64,000 nucleotides of DNA from Tritrichomonas musculus. Lineage: Eukaryota; Parabasalia; Tritrichomonadida; Tritrichomonadidae. Positions 1-10,900 of the stretch are shown piece by piece; within the stretch, counting starts at the first letter, position 1; every line of letters starts with the position of its first letter. The stretch lies in NCBI GenBank assembly GCA_039105265.1, contig JAPFFF010000055.1:682001-746000 (forward strand), read 5' to 3'. The translations under genes were made by a program, and so were the position numbers. The notes below the pieces were generated by a model that made no database searches, was not told where the DNA came from, and was given only the letters and a program-made list of their open reading frames with translations.

Positions 1-986
1 CATTTGGTCAAGTCATAATTAAAATAATAATAATTATTGTATTTAAAGCTGTATTCAATTATTATATCAAAAATGTCACTTTTTTGATTATTTAAATTGA
101 TGAAATAATCAGCAAAGTCGTTGTGATGGCATTTAATTGCTTCCTTGATCAATTTATAAAAAGAGTTATTTGGTAATTCAACATGATTTTCTTCAAGAAG
201 GTGAATTATTTCGGCATTTCGACCATGAATTGAATAAAGCCACAGTGATGATTTAAACTCAACATTATTTAATAACAAATATTGAAATATTTCAATTGAA
301 CCATAAAATGCAGCATATTCTATTAGTGATGTATTTTCCCTCTTTATTAAAAATTTATTTGTTTCAAAAATTGAATGTTTGATTTCACTTGAAAGTGGAA
401 TACTTAATCGATTGACATGTGTAATGAAATCAATAACTGAATCATCTCGAATTAAAGAACAAATTATTGATTCATTTTCACCTAGCTGGCGGTTTGATTC
501 AAATTTATCTGAATCTAATTTTAATATTTCTTTTTCAATGCTCTTTAAAAATTTGTCATCAATGATTGATTGAATCTCTGGATAGAAAAAGTGACAATGA
601 TCATATATTAAATAAATATTAGATTTATCTAATTTTACGATTTCTTTTTTCAATAGAAAAAGAAGAATTCTTCTATTGTTTTTGAATATAGTGAGAATAT
701 CCAAATTTGATATTTGTTTCAGCAAATGATCTTTCATAAATAATAATACTTGTTCAATTTTATCAATAAAATTTGCTTGTCTAATATGATTGTTTGATAC
801 TTTCGAAATTAATTTCAGTATAAATTTCAACTCATCAGAATTGCTCCCTAATTGGATTTCTTTGAAAAATTTTGTTAAATCTTGAAAATCATGGCTTATC
901 TCATCAGAATTTTCTAAAAAATTAAGAAGAAGATTATTGAGTTTTTTCTTTTGATCAATATATAGTTGTATCTTCATTTGGCTCAT
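1..986 (-). CDS. Ankyrin/DUF3447-type protein (3' end cut by window edge)
   Basis: The minus strand is open from an ATG at 984-986 to the first base of the window, giving 328 residues without a stop; the C-terminus lies outside. It begins MSQMKIQLYI and is helical and leucine/lysine-rich for ~215 residues. It then turns into ankyrin-like helices with the trichomonad DUF3447 pattern: SLIEYAAFYGSIEIFQYLLL at about residues 224-243, followed by a second repeat (SIHGRNAEIIHLLEENHVE). The same block recurs in the large ankyrin gene at 38759-43717. Such proteins are large trichomonad families thought to be scaffolds; no enzymatic motif is seen. It is divergent from the BTB-ricin gene, with only 96 bp between the two start codons. 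Seen: the open frame and repeat pattern. Inferred: scaffold role. Confidence 0.8.
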   Translation of the reverse strand, partial: MSQMKIQLYIDQKKKLNNLLLNFLENSDEISHDFQDLTKFFKEIQLGSNSDELKFILKLISKVSNNHIRQANFIDKIEQVLLFMKDHLLKQISNLDILTIFKNNRRILLFLLKKEIVKLDKSNIYLIYDHCHFFYPEIQSIIDDKFLKSIEKEILKLDSDKFESNRQLGENESIICSLIRDDSVIDFITHVNRLSIPLSSEIKHSIFETNKFLIKRENTSLIEYAAFYGSIEIFQYLLLNNVEFKSSLWLYSIHGRNAEIIHLLEENHVELPNNSFYKLIKEAIKCHHNDFADYFINLNNQKSDIFDIIIEYSFKYNNYYYFNYDLTK

Positions 987-1082
987 TTTGAATCTTTGAA
1001 AAATAAAATCTGTAAAAAAGTGGATTTTTTATAAACTTTTTGAATGCAAATAAAATTTTATTATCAAAAAGTTCATTTTATA
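987..1082. promoter_or_regulatory. Short shared promoter between divergent genes
   Basis: Only 96 bp separate the start codon of the minus-strand ankyrin gene (986) from the preferred start of the plus-strand BTB-ricin gene (1083). Both core promoters must lie here or overlap the coding ends. The plus side carries an initiator-like TCATTTT at 1073-1079. The minus side has TTCAAA repeats but no clean TCA-Py-(T/A) match. Confidence 0.45.
1073..1079 (+). promoter_or_regulatory. Initiator-like element of the BTB-ricin gene
   Basis: TCATTTT lies 10 bp before the ATG at 1083, matching the parabasalid initiator (TCA, pyrimidine, T/A), which usually sits within ~20 bp of the start codon. It favours the second in-frame ATG (1083) over the first (1044), because the first would lie upstream of transcription initiation. 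Confidence 0.5.
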
Positions 1083-2396
1083 ATGCAAAGCAATTCATTT
1101 CGATTAATATTTAAGTCAAAAGTTATTAGAATACCTTTTAAATTTATACATCTATCAGATCTCCCAGAAAACATATTAATATCACTGATAACGGTACCAA
1201 ATCATCAATATCAGGTTAAATCTAATGTGTGTGAAGAAGTATTTGGATCATTTATCAAATATTTAGTAGATAATAAATTACCTGATATTACTATTAACAA
1301 TATTAATGAATATATTGAATTAAATTCCGAGTTTCAACTTCTTTCTCATATAATTGAACAAAAAAAAGAGCAATTAGGTGAGTTTATGATTAATTTGAAT
1401 GGAATTTTAAATCATCAAAGCAATGACACATCATATTATGAGAAAGAGATTGCTGCTAAACTTGATATATACATTGAAAATTATAATGAAACTTTGATGA
1501 AATTGCCAATTCACGCTCTTTTCAATATTTTTTATCATAAACAAAGAATATTAACAAACCATAATCAAGCATATGAACAAATTATTAAATATTTCAAAAC
1601 AACTCAAAATCCATCAATTTTTATTCTTCTAGATTCACTTGATGGTAAAAAATTAAATCGTGAAAATCTTGAAAATTCAATAGCTTTATATAATGAGCAT
1701 TTTAATCATATTCCAAGAATCGATATTACGTACATATTGAATTTAGAAGATAGATTATCTGAGCTAACTAAAAAGTTTTATGAATATAAAATTCAAAGTG
1801 AGATGAAATTGGAAAATATTCAAAAAGAGATTATTCAAGAACATCAAAGAGAAATGGATAAATTAAAAGAGGAAAATCAAAAAGAAAAGAATGAATTAAG
1901 TGAACAGATTAGGATTCTTAAAGAAAAAATAATTGAAATTCAAAAAAATTTTAATGCTCAATCAATTAAAGATTCTGATTTGATTGGGAAAAAATTTTAT
2001 ATCGTTCATTCATTTAAGTCCAACGATAATAAAGAGTATGCTCTTGATAATGGCGGTAGTGAGAATTCACAATTTCGTCTTTATGAGTGGACAAAAGGAA
2101 AATCTGATCAAATTTTTACAATGCTTGAAAATGGTACTATTATGTGCGTTGATACAGGATTTGTGCTTGATGTTACAGGAGCGATGTTTAGAAATGAAAC
2201 GCTATTACATTCTGTAGTGAAAAATAACTCAGATGCTCAGTTGTGGACTTATGACTGTAATAAAAAAATGTTAAAACTAAAAAATCAAAATTTCTGTCTA
2301 AATATTCATTGTTATCAGCTTGTGAATAATGCGACAATTAATATTTGGAATCCAGCTGATCATAAGTGCCAAATGTGGGATATTCGATTTTGCTAA
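1083..2396 (+). CDS. BTB-like / coiled-coil / ricin B-lectin protein
   Basis: This 437-residue protein starts at the ATG at 1083; an in-frame ATG at 1044 would add 13 residues, but the initiator motif at 1073 argues against it. Residues ~1-80 show the trichomonad BTB-like start (MQSNSFRLIFKSKVIRIPFK). A helical BACK-like region follows, then a Lys/Glu-rich coiled coil at ~229-292. Residues ~297-437 form a ricin-type beta-trefoil lectin domain with degenerate QxW positions (SDQIF, AQLWTY, CQMWDI) and VDTGFVLDVTG-type turns. BTB and coiled-coil parts suggest oligomerisation, and the lectin fold suggests glycan binding, here presumably intracellular because no signal peptide is visible. Specific function unknown. 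Confidence 0.8.
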   Translation: MQSNSFRLIFKSKVIRIPFKFIHLSDLPENILISLITVPNHQYQVKSNVCEEVFGSFIKYLVDNKLPDITINNINEYIELNSEFQLLSHIIEQKKEQLGEFMINLNGILNHQSNDTSYYEKEIAAKLDIYIENYNETLMKLPIHALFNIFYHKQRILTNHNQAYEQIIKYFKTTQNPSIFILLDSLDGKKLNRENLENSIALYNEHFNHIPRIDITYILNLEDRLSELTKKFYEYKIQSEMKLENIQKEIIQEHQREMDKLKEENQKEKNELSEQIRILKEKIIEIQKNFNAQSIKDSDLIGKKFYIVHSFKSNDNKEYALDNGGSENSQFRLYEWTKGKSDQIFTMLENGTIMCVDTGFVLDVTGAMFRNETLLHSVVKNNSDAQLWTYDCNKKMLKLKNQNFCLNIHCYQLVNNATINIWNPADHKCQMWDIRFC

Positions 2397-3254
2397 TATG
2401 CAAATTATACAATTTCATTTAATAAAAATTTTTTTCTGAATAAAATAGCTTCTTTTTCAATTTTGATATTATACAATTGATCATTTTTCAAATTTGTATT
2501 TTAAATCGATAATTTAATATTTTTTTTTTTTTTTTTGTTGTTGTTGTGTTAATCCCATGGATGCATTAATATAATAATATTTGATGATTTTAGTTGCATT
2601 AAAAGAAAATATGCAAAAAAAAAAAAAAAAAAATTATTTTCTTCATTAAAAAGACCAAATAAATGTAATTTTATAGCTGTTTGAATTTGTAATTATACAC
2701 CATTCAAATATATTTTACAAAATTCAGAATGCGTAAGTTTCTTCATTTTATCAAATGTAAGCAACTTTCTTTTTCATCTTCAGATAGTTATAATTCAAAG
2801 AATATTATATTCAAGTAGCAAGGACAAGTTTTTATCTGTTTTCTCAAGTAAAATTGTATAGTTGGGTGTTAGTTTTTTCTCCATGATAGAAGCATAATTG
2901 AAAGCGGCAAATTTGTACAAAAATATATTATTATGAATTAATAAAATTTATCACATTTTTAATCATTTTACTGCTCTCACATTTTTTATTAATATTGGTT
3001 ATATACTCATTAAGTAGTAAATATCCAATAAACTATTATTTGGATACTTCAACACAAATCTTTGAATAAAATACTAAATAAAAAAACAGTTTTATGTCCA
3101 CAAAAAGTGACAGCTTTTTTCAAAAAGTCGAAAATGGATACTCAGTTCACTGGATACAAAAGCTTAGCAAATAATTATTTTATTGAAAAATTGAATGAGA
3201 AAATATCAACTATAATAAAATGGGATTTCAACGAGATACATTGCACATATTGAA
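2397..3254. other. Gene-free stretch with a truncated MITE copy
   Basis: AT-rich DNA with poly-T (about 2519-2536) and poly-A (about 2615-2632) runs. Its right part holds the transposon end described at 3020-3167. A 63-codon open frame at 3062-3253 lies mostly inside that transposon end and is not treated as a gene. Confidence 0.6.
3020..3167 (-). mobile_element. Truncated copy of the CTAGGCTTTTGT-family MITE
   Basis: The reverse complement from 3167 downward matches the left ~140 bp of the complete element at 12755-13281, with few mismatches. The terminal repeat reads CTAAGCTTTTGTATCCA (one mismatch to the complete copy). The same internal landmarks follow: GTCACTTTTTGTGGACA, TTTAGTATTTTATTCAAAG and GAAGTATCCAA. 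The other end is missing, so this is a one-ended fragment. Confidence 0.75.
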
Positions 3255-3545
3255 CTAAAAGGGCGCATTGTAATGCCAAGATTTAATCGTGCTATCCAAC
3301 CACCATATATATTGATTTTGGTAACGCAGTTTAGAAGCCATGAACAAAGTGAAATAACTGATATCACCAATAATGTATTTCGTCTCTTGCTTTATAAAAA
3401 TATAAAATAAAAACTTGGTAAAAAATGGGCCAAAGGCTGCTCCTAAAAATGCAATTGAACCATAAAAACTCCATTTAAAATCTGTGTCTTTTAAATTATG
3501 GATATCTCGGATTTTTTTCCCGCTGGTGATGTGTATGCGCATACA
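3255..3545 (-). pseudogene. Fragment of an MFS (sugar-porter-like) transporter
   Basis: The minus-strand frame reads ...KDTDFKWSFYGSIAFLGAAFG... and continues FFTKFLFYIFIKQETKYIIGD. This resembles transmembrane helices 2-3 of the major facilitator sugar-porter family (SxxFLGAAxG, then a cytoplasmic loop where GRR is usual). Only ~90 residues are present, the loop signature is degraded, no start codon belongs to it, and its upstream side runs straight into antisense kinase sequence. It is read as a relic. The family call rests on pattern only. Confidence 0.4.
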
Positions 3546-3561
3546 CATAACTAAAGCATAA

Positions 3562-4487
3562 AGAAGAGAAATTGAACAAAATCGATATTTCAAAAGAAGA
3601 ATATTCAGTTTTATTATAGTTGGCAAAGGCTCATTTGGCAAAGTTGCTAAAATTCTAGAAATTCAAACTAATAAAATCTATGCTGCGAAAATATCTTTAA
3701 TAATTTTTACAGAAGAAGATTCATTAATGGCCAATCTTAAACGTGAAATTGAACTTATTTCTCAGATAAGCCATCCATCAATTCTAAAGTTTATTGGCTA
3801 TAGTCCAATAAATTTTGATAATGAAAAATATCCAGTATTTATTACTGAATATTCATCCAATGACTCATTGCATAATTTAATATGTCTTGAAAAACTATCA
3901 GTTTCACCTCCTATGTGGTCAAATACTCTAAAATTAATTAATCTTTATGGCATTGCAAATGCAATGTCATTTTTACATTCACATAATATTATTCATGGTG
4001 ATTTAAAACCAGACAACATTCGGGAAGATGATTATTTGTTGTTTTCAACGGCCAAACAATCAATCTAAAAATTCTTGATACCAGCGGATATCCTGATTTT
4101 ATACCAATGCAACGTGCCTATATGAAGCGAAATGATGGCTTTATCATTCTATACTCAGTTAAAGAAAGAGACACATTGGAATATGCTGAAGATATGATAA
4201 AAAGGATTTACAAAATAAGAGAAACAAATGATGTGCCAATGGTTCTTTGTAGCAATTTTTGCCTTAGTAAAAAAAGAGTTGTTGCAAAAGAAGAAGGTGA
4301 AAAAATAGCAAAGAGTAATAACATTGGCTTCTTTGAAACACAAACGTCCAAAAATATTAACGTGAAAGAAGCATTTGAATATTTGGTGAGAAAATTAATA
4401 TCCAAAAAAGAAAATAATACAATTCCAGTTGAGAATGGACCAAAAAAGAAAAAGAGTTTTTTCTCGTTTTTAAAGAAAAAACAATAA
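3562..4487 (+). pseudogene. Chimeric relic: protein kinase N-half joined to Ras-like GTPase C-half
   Basis: From 3562 (just after an in-frame stop, with no ATG before the domain) the frame encodes a kinase: P-loop VGKGSFGKVAKI, catalytic lysine YAAKIS and catalytic loop HGDLKPDNI (HRD changed to HGD). After DNI at ~4018 it passes into REDDYLL, which resembles a Ras switch I, with no activation segment. A frame change near 4040 then gives GQTINLKILDTSGYPDF, PMVLCSNFC and FFETQTSK, matching the Ras G3, G4 and G5 regions, ending in a lysine-rich tail at 4487. The Ras P-loop is missing, Gln61 of DTAGQ and the Asp of NKxD are lost, and the tail has no cysteine for prenylation. Inference: two decayed genes fused by rearrangement. 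Confidence 0.75.
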
Positions 4488-4935
4488 TTCATTATAATTC
4501 ATTTATAAATATTGAAAAACTCTTTTATATAATCTGAGAGTAATTAAATTTAAATAATAAAAGCCTCATTTATAAGTTTTCAAATATAAAAAACACATAA
4601 CAATACTTTTAATCTTGCTTTAAATCTTTATTAAACTTCAAAAAATCCAATTTCATAGATATAATTGCAATCAGTTATTAGAATTTATGAGATTCTAATA
4701 AAAAAAAATAATGAATTGATAATTTCATAGAAAAATGAAAAAGCAAAAATTAATTCAAAAAAAAATATTTTTTTTAAAATGCAAAAAGAAATATTTTTTG
4801 TTGCTTTTGGAACTATCTTGTAAATGACATCTGCATATCATATGTATATATATTTACTTCATTTGGAGTCAATAGTCGAATTTTGGCTGAACTCAAGAGT
4901 AAACTAATCGCAACAAAATATATTTTTTTTTGCAT
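4488..4935. other. Gene-free stretch, nothing recognised
   Basis: About 450 bp of AT-rich DNA between the Ras-like relic and the 3' end of the giant surface protein gene. I see no ORF with coding character, no tandem repeat and no terminal inverted repeat. Confidence 0.6.
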
Positions 4936-7900
4936 TTATGCCAAAAATATTTCGAATGAGTCATCAAAATTATTCATATTGCGATTATTCTTGATCTTTA
5001 ATGAATCATTTTTAACTTTTATCAAGACAATAGCAATAAGTATAGCAACTGTTGAAATCATTATTATAATAATATTTAAATGATGATTAAATAATTTCTT
5101 TGGAAGTAAAGATAAATTCAAATTGGCATTGCTTCGCCTTTTAATACTATTTGATGTTGATTCTTTGATCAATTTCGTATTAACTGAATAATTCAAACCA
5201 TGCTCGAAATTGCATGAAATAATACGAATGTTAGGACTATTTTTAGTCATCAATTTCCCATCAATATATCGTGATTTATCATTCACATTTCCTTTGAAAT
5301 CACAATCAACGACATCAATTTCATTTTTCTTGTTTTGTCCCACGTAAAAGAGAGAATTATCATCTTTTTCATCTTTATCAAAAACGCAGCCAGAAATATG
5401 AATTGTGTTTCTTTCTTCCTCATCTTCTTCAGATAGTACATTCAATCTGCTTTGAAGCATCATTAATTTCTTGGTGTCAACAATTTTCACTGTTCCTCCT
5501 TTCCCAATTCCATGTTCAAAAGTAGAATTGATAATATTTGAATTTTTTGCAGACAAGTACAATGAAGAACCACCGAATAAATCGTTGTTGTTCTTTTGGC
5601 CATAAGCCTCATTGAATGAAAATCTGCAAGAATTAATAAGAACCTGGCACAAATCAGATGGTGAAAAGATAAAAACAGCACCACCATAGTTAGACTTGCA
5701 CCTTATGAAATCGAGATATTCAAGAGTGATGTTGTGTTCATTATCTATCAATGAATTGTTGATGTAAATGGCACCTCCACCTCCATTAATTGACGAACAA
5801 TTTATGAATTGTGTCTTGTTGCATTCAAAATCACAGTTTTTGATACGAATAGCAGCACCATCGTCTTTTTCAATGTAGTCAGTGAAGTTCGAACAGATGA
5901 TTTTAATCGTTGTTTTGTTGCCTGAAAAGTCAGAGAAATCGCATCGTCTGTTCAAAGTGATTTCTTGATTGTTACTGATTACAGTGCAGACTGGCTCCTC
6001 AAGAGGAATAAACATCGGTGATGCCGAAAACATCAGCGATTCAGAAAAGTCATTCGTTTGACTGAATCCTTTCGAGTAACTAAACTTGTCAGTGTTAGAA
6101 AAGTCAAGAGTGCCACTAAATTTGTTCGTATTTGAGAAATGAGCAGTTGAGGTGAATTTATATGACGTGGTAAAATCAACGGTTGAGGTGAATTTATTTG
6201 ACCATGTAAAATCTGATGTCAGTGAGAATGCATTTGTCAAGGTAAAAACAGAAGTTTTACTGAACTTGTTCGTGCCTGTAAAATGCATCGAGTGTGAGAA
6301 ATCATGTGTTTTTGAAAATGCTTGTGAATCGCTGAACGACGCTGATTCTGTAAATTGTGTTGAAAAGGAAAATTTGTCTGTTAATGAAAACTGCTCTGTG
6401 CAACTGAAATGAGAGCTTCTGCTGAATTGACTGGATGTGGAAAAGTGATTGGAATCACTGAAACCGCTGGATACAGAAAATAATTCGGTGAGGCTGAAAA
6501 GGCCTGTTTCTGAAAATTGATTTGTGTGGCTAAATTTGCCAGTTTCTGTAAAATGCAATGAATTGCTGAAAAAGTCAGAATGTGTGAATGGCTTAGATAA
6601 TGTGAAATAAAATGAGTCACTGAAATCACTCGATTTAGAGAATTGTCCAGTGAAAGTGAATTCAGTAGTCTTTGAAAATTCTTTGGTTTCACTGAATTTT
6701 TGAGATGAAGAAAAATAAGCTGAATTACTGAAAGGACATGATTTTGTAAATTCCTTTGAGTCACTGAAATCACTCGATTTAGAGAATTGTCCAGTGAAAG
6801 TAAATTCAGTAGTCTTTGAAAATTTTTCGGTTTCACTGAATTTTTGAGATGAAGAAAAATAAGCTGAATTACTGAAAGGACTTGATGATGAGAACTTTTG
6901 CGAATCACTGAAATCCCTCGATTTTGAAAATTGTCCTGTGAAAGTGAATTCAGTAGTCTTTGAAAATTGTTCGGTTTCACTGAATTTTTGAGATGAAGAG
7001 AATTTAGCAGAATCACTAAATTCAGCAGAAATAGAAAATTGGCCTGAACTGCTGAATTTATTTGATTCAGAAAATTGATCTGAACGGCTGAATTTTCTCG
7101 ATTGAGAGAATTGGCCGGTATTACTAAACACGTTAGAATGAGAAAACTTTTCAGAATTAGAAAATTGGCTTGATTTTGTGAATGGAGCAGATTGTGTAAA
7201 TTCATTTGAATCACTGAACTTATCAGAATAAGAAAATATCCCAGTATTAGTGAATTCATTAGTTTTGGTAAAATGGTCAGTTCCACTGAACTCAGCCGAT
7301 GAAGAAAAGCAACTCGATGGTTGGAATCCATCAGATTTAGAAAACAAATCTGACAAACTAAACTTATTAGATTGTGAAAAGAATGATGACTTTGAGAAAC
7401 CATCAGTTGAAGAGAATTTTAATGTTTCTGTGAAAGGATTAGATTTAGTAAATACGTGTGAACCAGAGAAAGCATTAGATCGGCTAAATTTCAATGAATT
7501 AGAGAAATGATCAGAAGAACTAAAGATTGGTGTTTCCGATATGGACGGAGATGGAGTTAGAGATGGGAAAGGATCAGCCGGCTCATCAATATAAAAAAGA
7601 CATTGAATCATAAAGGTGCTTTTTGTGTTGATGGTCAAAGTATCAGTAGCAATTGGGATGTCTAATGAATCAAATAAAAGTAAACCAGACTTCGAAATAC
7701 CATTTCCATGGTATATGTTTTGATAAATTGTTGTATCTACTACACCAAAAGTAAGAGTTGCAGATCCATGCCATGAAGCTTCTGTTCCGAAGAGCCAAAT
7801 TCTAGAACTTGTAATTTCTTTTGTTGCCCTTGCAGTTGAACTAGTAGAATAGCCTCGAATTCCACCAACTCCGTCTGTTTCCCTATTCCAAGTTCCTGTT

Positions 7901-10900
7901 GTTGTCAAATCAGTTATATTCAAACGACGTGCTTTCAAAGAGGGCCAATAAGCAAGTTTATAGAGCTCAAAAGGATTACCTTTTCCTTTGATAATAACAG
8001 TGTGATTTCCATATTCATATATATGTGATGAATAGATTAATGAATATTCCACTTTGGTGTCTTTATATACATTAACAGTTTGAGCTGGGTCATTATCAAC
8101 TATGAGATCAAAATTAAGGTATCCTGGTGAATAGGTTCCATAAAGGTCAAATCCAACACCAGTAAAAGTGTACTTAAATGAGCCATAATTAGTCCAGCAA
8201 ATAAATCCGCATTGATAAGAGTTTGGCGATGTTACATCGATACTTTCATTCGGGCAATTAATATGCTGAGGATTGGTGCTTAAGTCATAATTACAATTAA
8301 CAGCTCCTTCAATATCCATTTGATATAAGCCAACTGATATTGGAACAGGTTCTTCAATGTAATAAATACAATGGATCATTAAGGTCTTTGGTCCTTCATT
8401 TGAAAAAGACAATTCGGCCTCTTTGTCATATAAATCAGGCGATTCATATAAAATAACTCCATCTTCTTCTTTGTCTTGTTTGGAGTCAATTGTACCTGTT
8501 AGAAAACTGCCAAATTTAACTTCATGTCCATTATGATGCCAGTCGCATTTTTTACCATAAACCCAGAATTTTGAGCACCTTATTGTTTTTCTAATTTTGT
8601 GTAGTTGATCGTTACCATCTGAATATATCCTAATGCCACCAGATCCGTCTGATTCGTTCTTCCAACTTCCATCAGTAATTTCAAATTCTGTCGAATTTAA
8701 CCGTTTTGCCCTTGTTGATGGCCAATAAGCTAGTCTAAATAGTTCAAATTTTTGGTTATTTTTACCACTTATTTTCACAGTATGTTCACCGAACATCAAT
8801 ATGTTTGAAGAAAAAAGTAATGCAAATTCTTCTTTCGTATCTTTTTTAGTATCAACTTCATGTTGTTCGCCATCAAAGTCAATGATTATTGTGCGAAAAT
8901 CTGGTCCATAAGAACCATAAAGAACAAATTGAACACCTTTAAATGTATATGTAAAAGTGCCAACTGATGTGCTACAAACAAATCCACAGTGAATTGCTTC
9001 TGGTGATCCCAAGTCACTAGTATCGCAATTAAGATATTTGATATTATCTAATAACACATCATTTGCATTGCAATTATAATTACTGCTATCGCCACTACGA
9101 TCCATTTGAGCTAAATTTACAGAAATTGGAATTGTTGTCGGAGTTGGAGCAGGAGTTGCAATTGGAGTTGGAGCTGGTGGATCATCTTCTAGATAATAAA
9201 TATAATTAAGAGTAATTGTATTACTTGCGTCACGAATTATAAAATCGCCTTCATATTGTTCAAACTCATCCGATTTTAGCATTACAAAATCTCTTCTTAC
9301 ATCGTGACCTAATTGTTCATTTTCATTTATTTGAACAGTATATGATCCAAAAGTAATATAAAAAGTTCCATGCCAGTCACATTGTGTTCCATATATCCAA
9401 AATTTCTTGCAACGAATCTTTGTACTGGCCATGGTTCCTGAATGTCCGCTATTTTCATATGATCTAGCACCACCAATTGTATCTGTTTGATCAGTCCATT
9501 TGATTGGCTTATAAAAATCAGTAATATTCACTCTTTTGGCATAGAGTGAAGGCCAATAAACAAGTTTGTGTATCTCAAATTTATTGCCATTGATCACACG
9601 CATAACAACCGTGTGTTCTCCATATTCCAATTCTGGAGACATGTAAAGATGGCTGAAAGGATTTTCATCTCCTCTCGAATCAACTTGAGCTGTTATGGTA
9701 TTATCAATTGAAACCTCAAAAGTGCCAAATTGTGAGCCAATTGTTCCTATGATTTCGAATTTTACTCCTAAGAAAGTGTAAGAAAGGGAACCTGAAGTCA
9801 TGCAAGTAATAATTCCACACTGATAATTAGATGGTTCTTTCAATTTATCTGCTGCTACACCAGATTCTGTGGAAGGACATGATATCTGAGTTCTATTAGT
9901 ATGGCTTCCGCTGATTGTCATTTGGGCAATGCCAACTGACACGCCTACTGCTGCAGGAAATTGAGGTTGCTCGGGTGGTTCAATAGCAACGTAATAAATG
10001 CAATTAATAGTTATCGTATCACTAGATTTCAGGAATATGAAATCATTAGTAGATATACCAAAATAGTCTGATTCGTAGAGCATGACATAGTCTCTCCTTA
10101 CATCTTCGCCATAATCATGATGTTCATCAAAAGTTCCACTTACTGATCCAAATTGAAATTGGCAATTTCCATGCCATTTACATTTTGTTCCATAAATCCA
10201 AAATTTGCTGCACCGAAGACTTGTTTTGGCCAACTCACCATTCACTGCATTGTTTCTATACCATCTAATGCCTCCAATTTCATCTGATTGGTCATTCCAA
10301 CTTGGTTTTGAGGTGAAATCAGACATATTTAAACGTTTTGCATTTCGAGATGGCCAGAAAATTAACTTGTATAGCTCGAATTTGCCAACTGATGACATTA
10401 TAACTGTATGTTGCTTATATTCTAATTCACTTGATGTATAAAGGATTTGGTATTGTTGGTTAGTTTCACTTTTTGAGTTAATTTGAGGCAATGTTTGGCC
10501 GTCAATTGAAATATCAAAAACACCTAATTCTGGACCAAATGTGCCAATTAAAGCAAATTGTACACCTATAAAACTGCATGTGAGTGAGCCTGATGTGACC
10601 TTGCAAAGAATTCCGCACTGGTAGTGTGCTGGATCATTGACATTATTTCCGCTTGGACAAGTTTTAGTAGTATTAGTATGGCTGCCTGTTATTGTCATAT
10701 CTTTTATACCAAGTGAAATTGGAACAGCTTCTGGAGTCGGAACTGGAGTTGGGCTTTCTTTAATTAATTTTGCATGATTAATTTTGGTTGATTGGATTGG
10801 AATAAAATCTGGAAAATTGACTTGTGTACCTGGTTCAAGGGATATAATTTTGTTTTCGCCAAGCTGTAAGTGCTCATATTGAATCTTTACAGAATATGAA

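Noticed and set aside
1031-1043. AAACTTTTTGAATG as a shared promoter motif (also near 29896)
   Set aside because: The second occurrence is at a gene 3' end, so it is not consistently placed.
3062-3253. 63-codon ORF as a gene
   Set aside because: Most of it lies within the MITE end at 3020-3167.
6152-7510. Several ORFs in alternative frames of the FSxS array (both strands, up to 340 codons)
   Set aside because: They are by-products of an 18-bp repeat whose period keeps all frames open; their composition has no independent sense.
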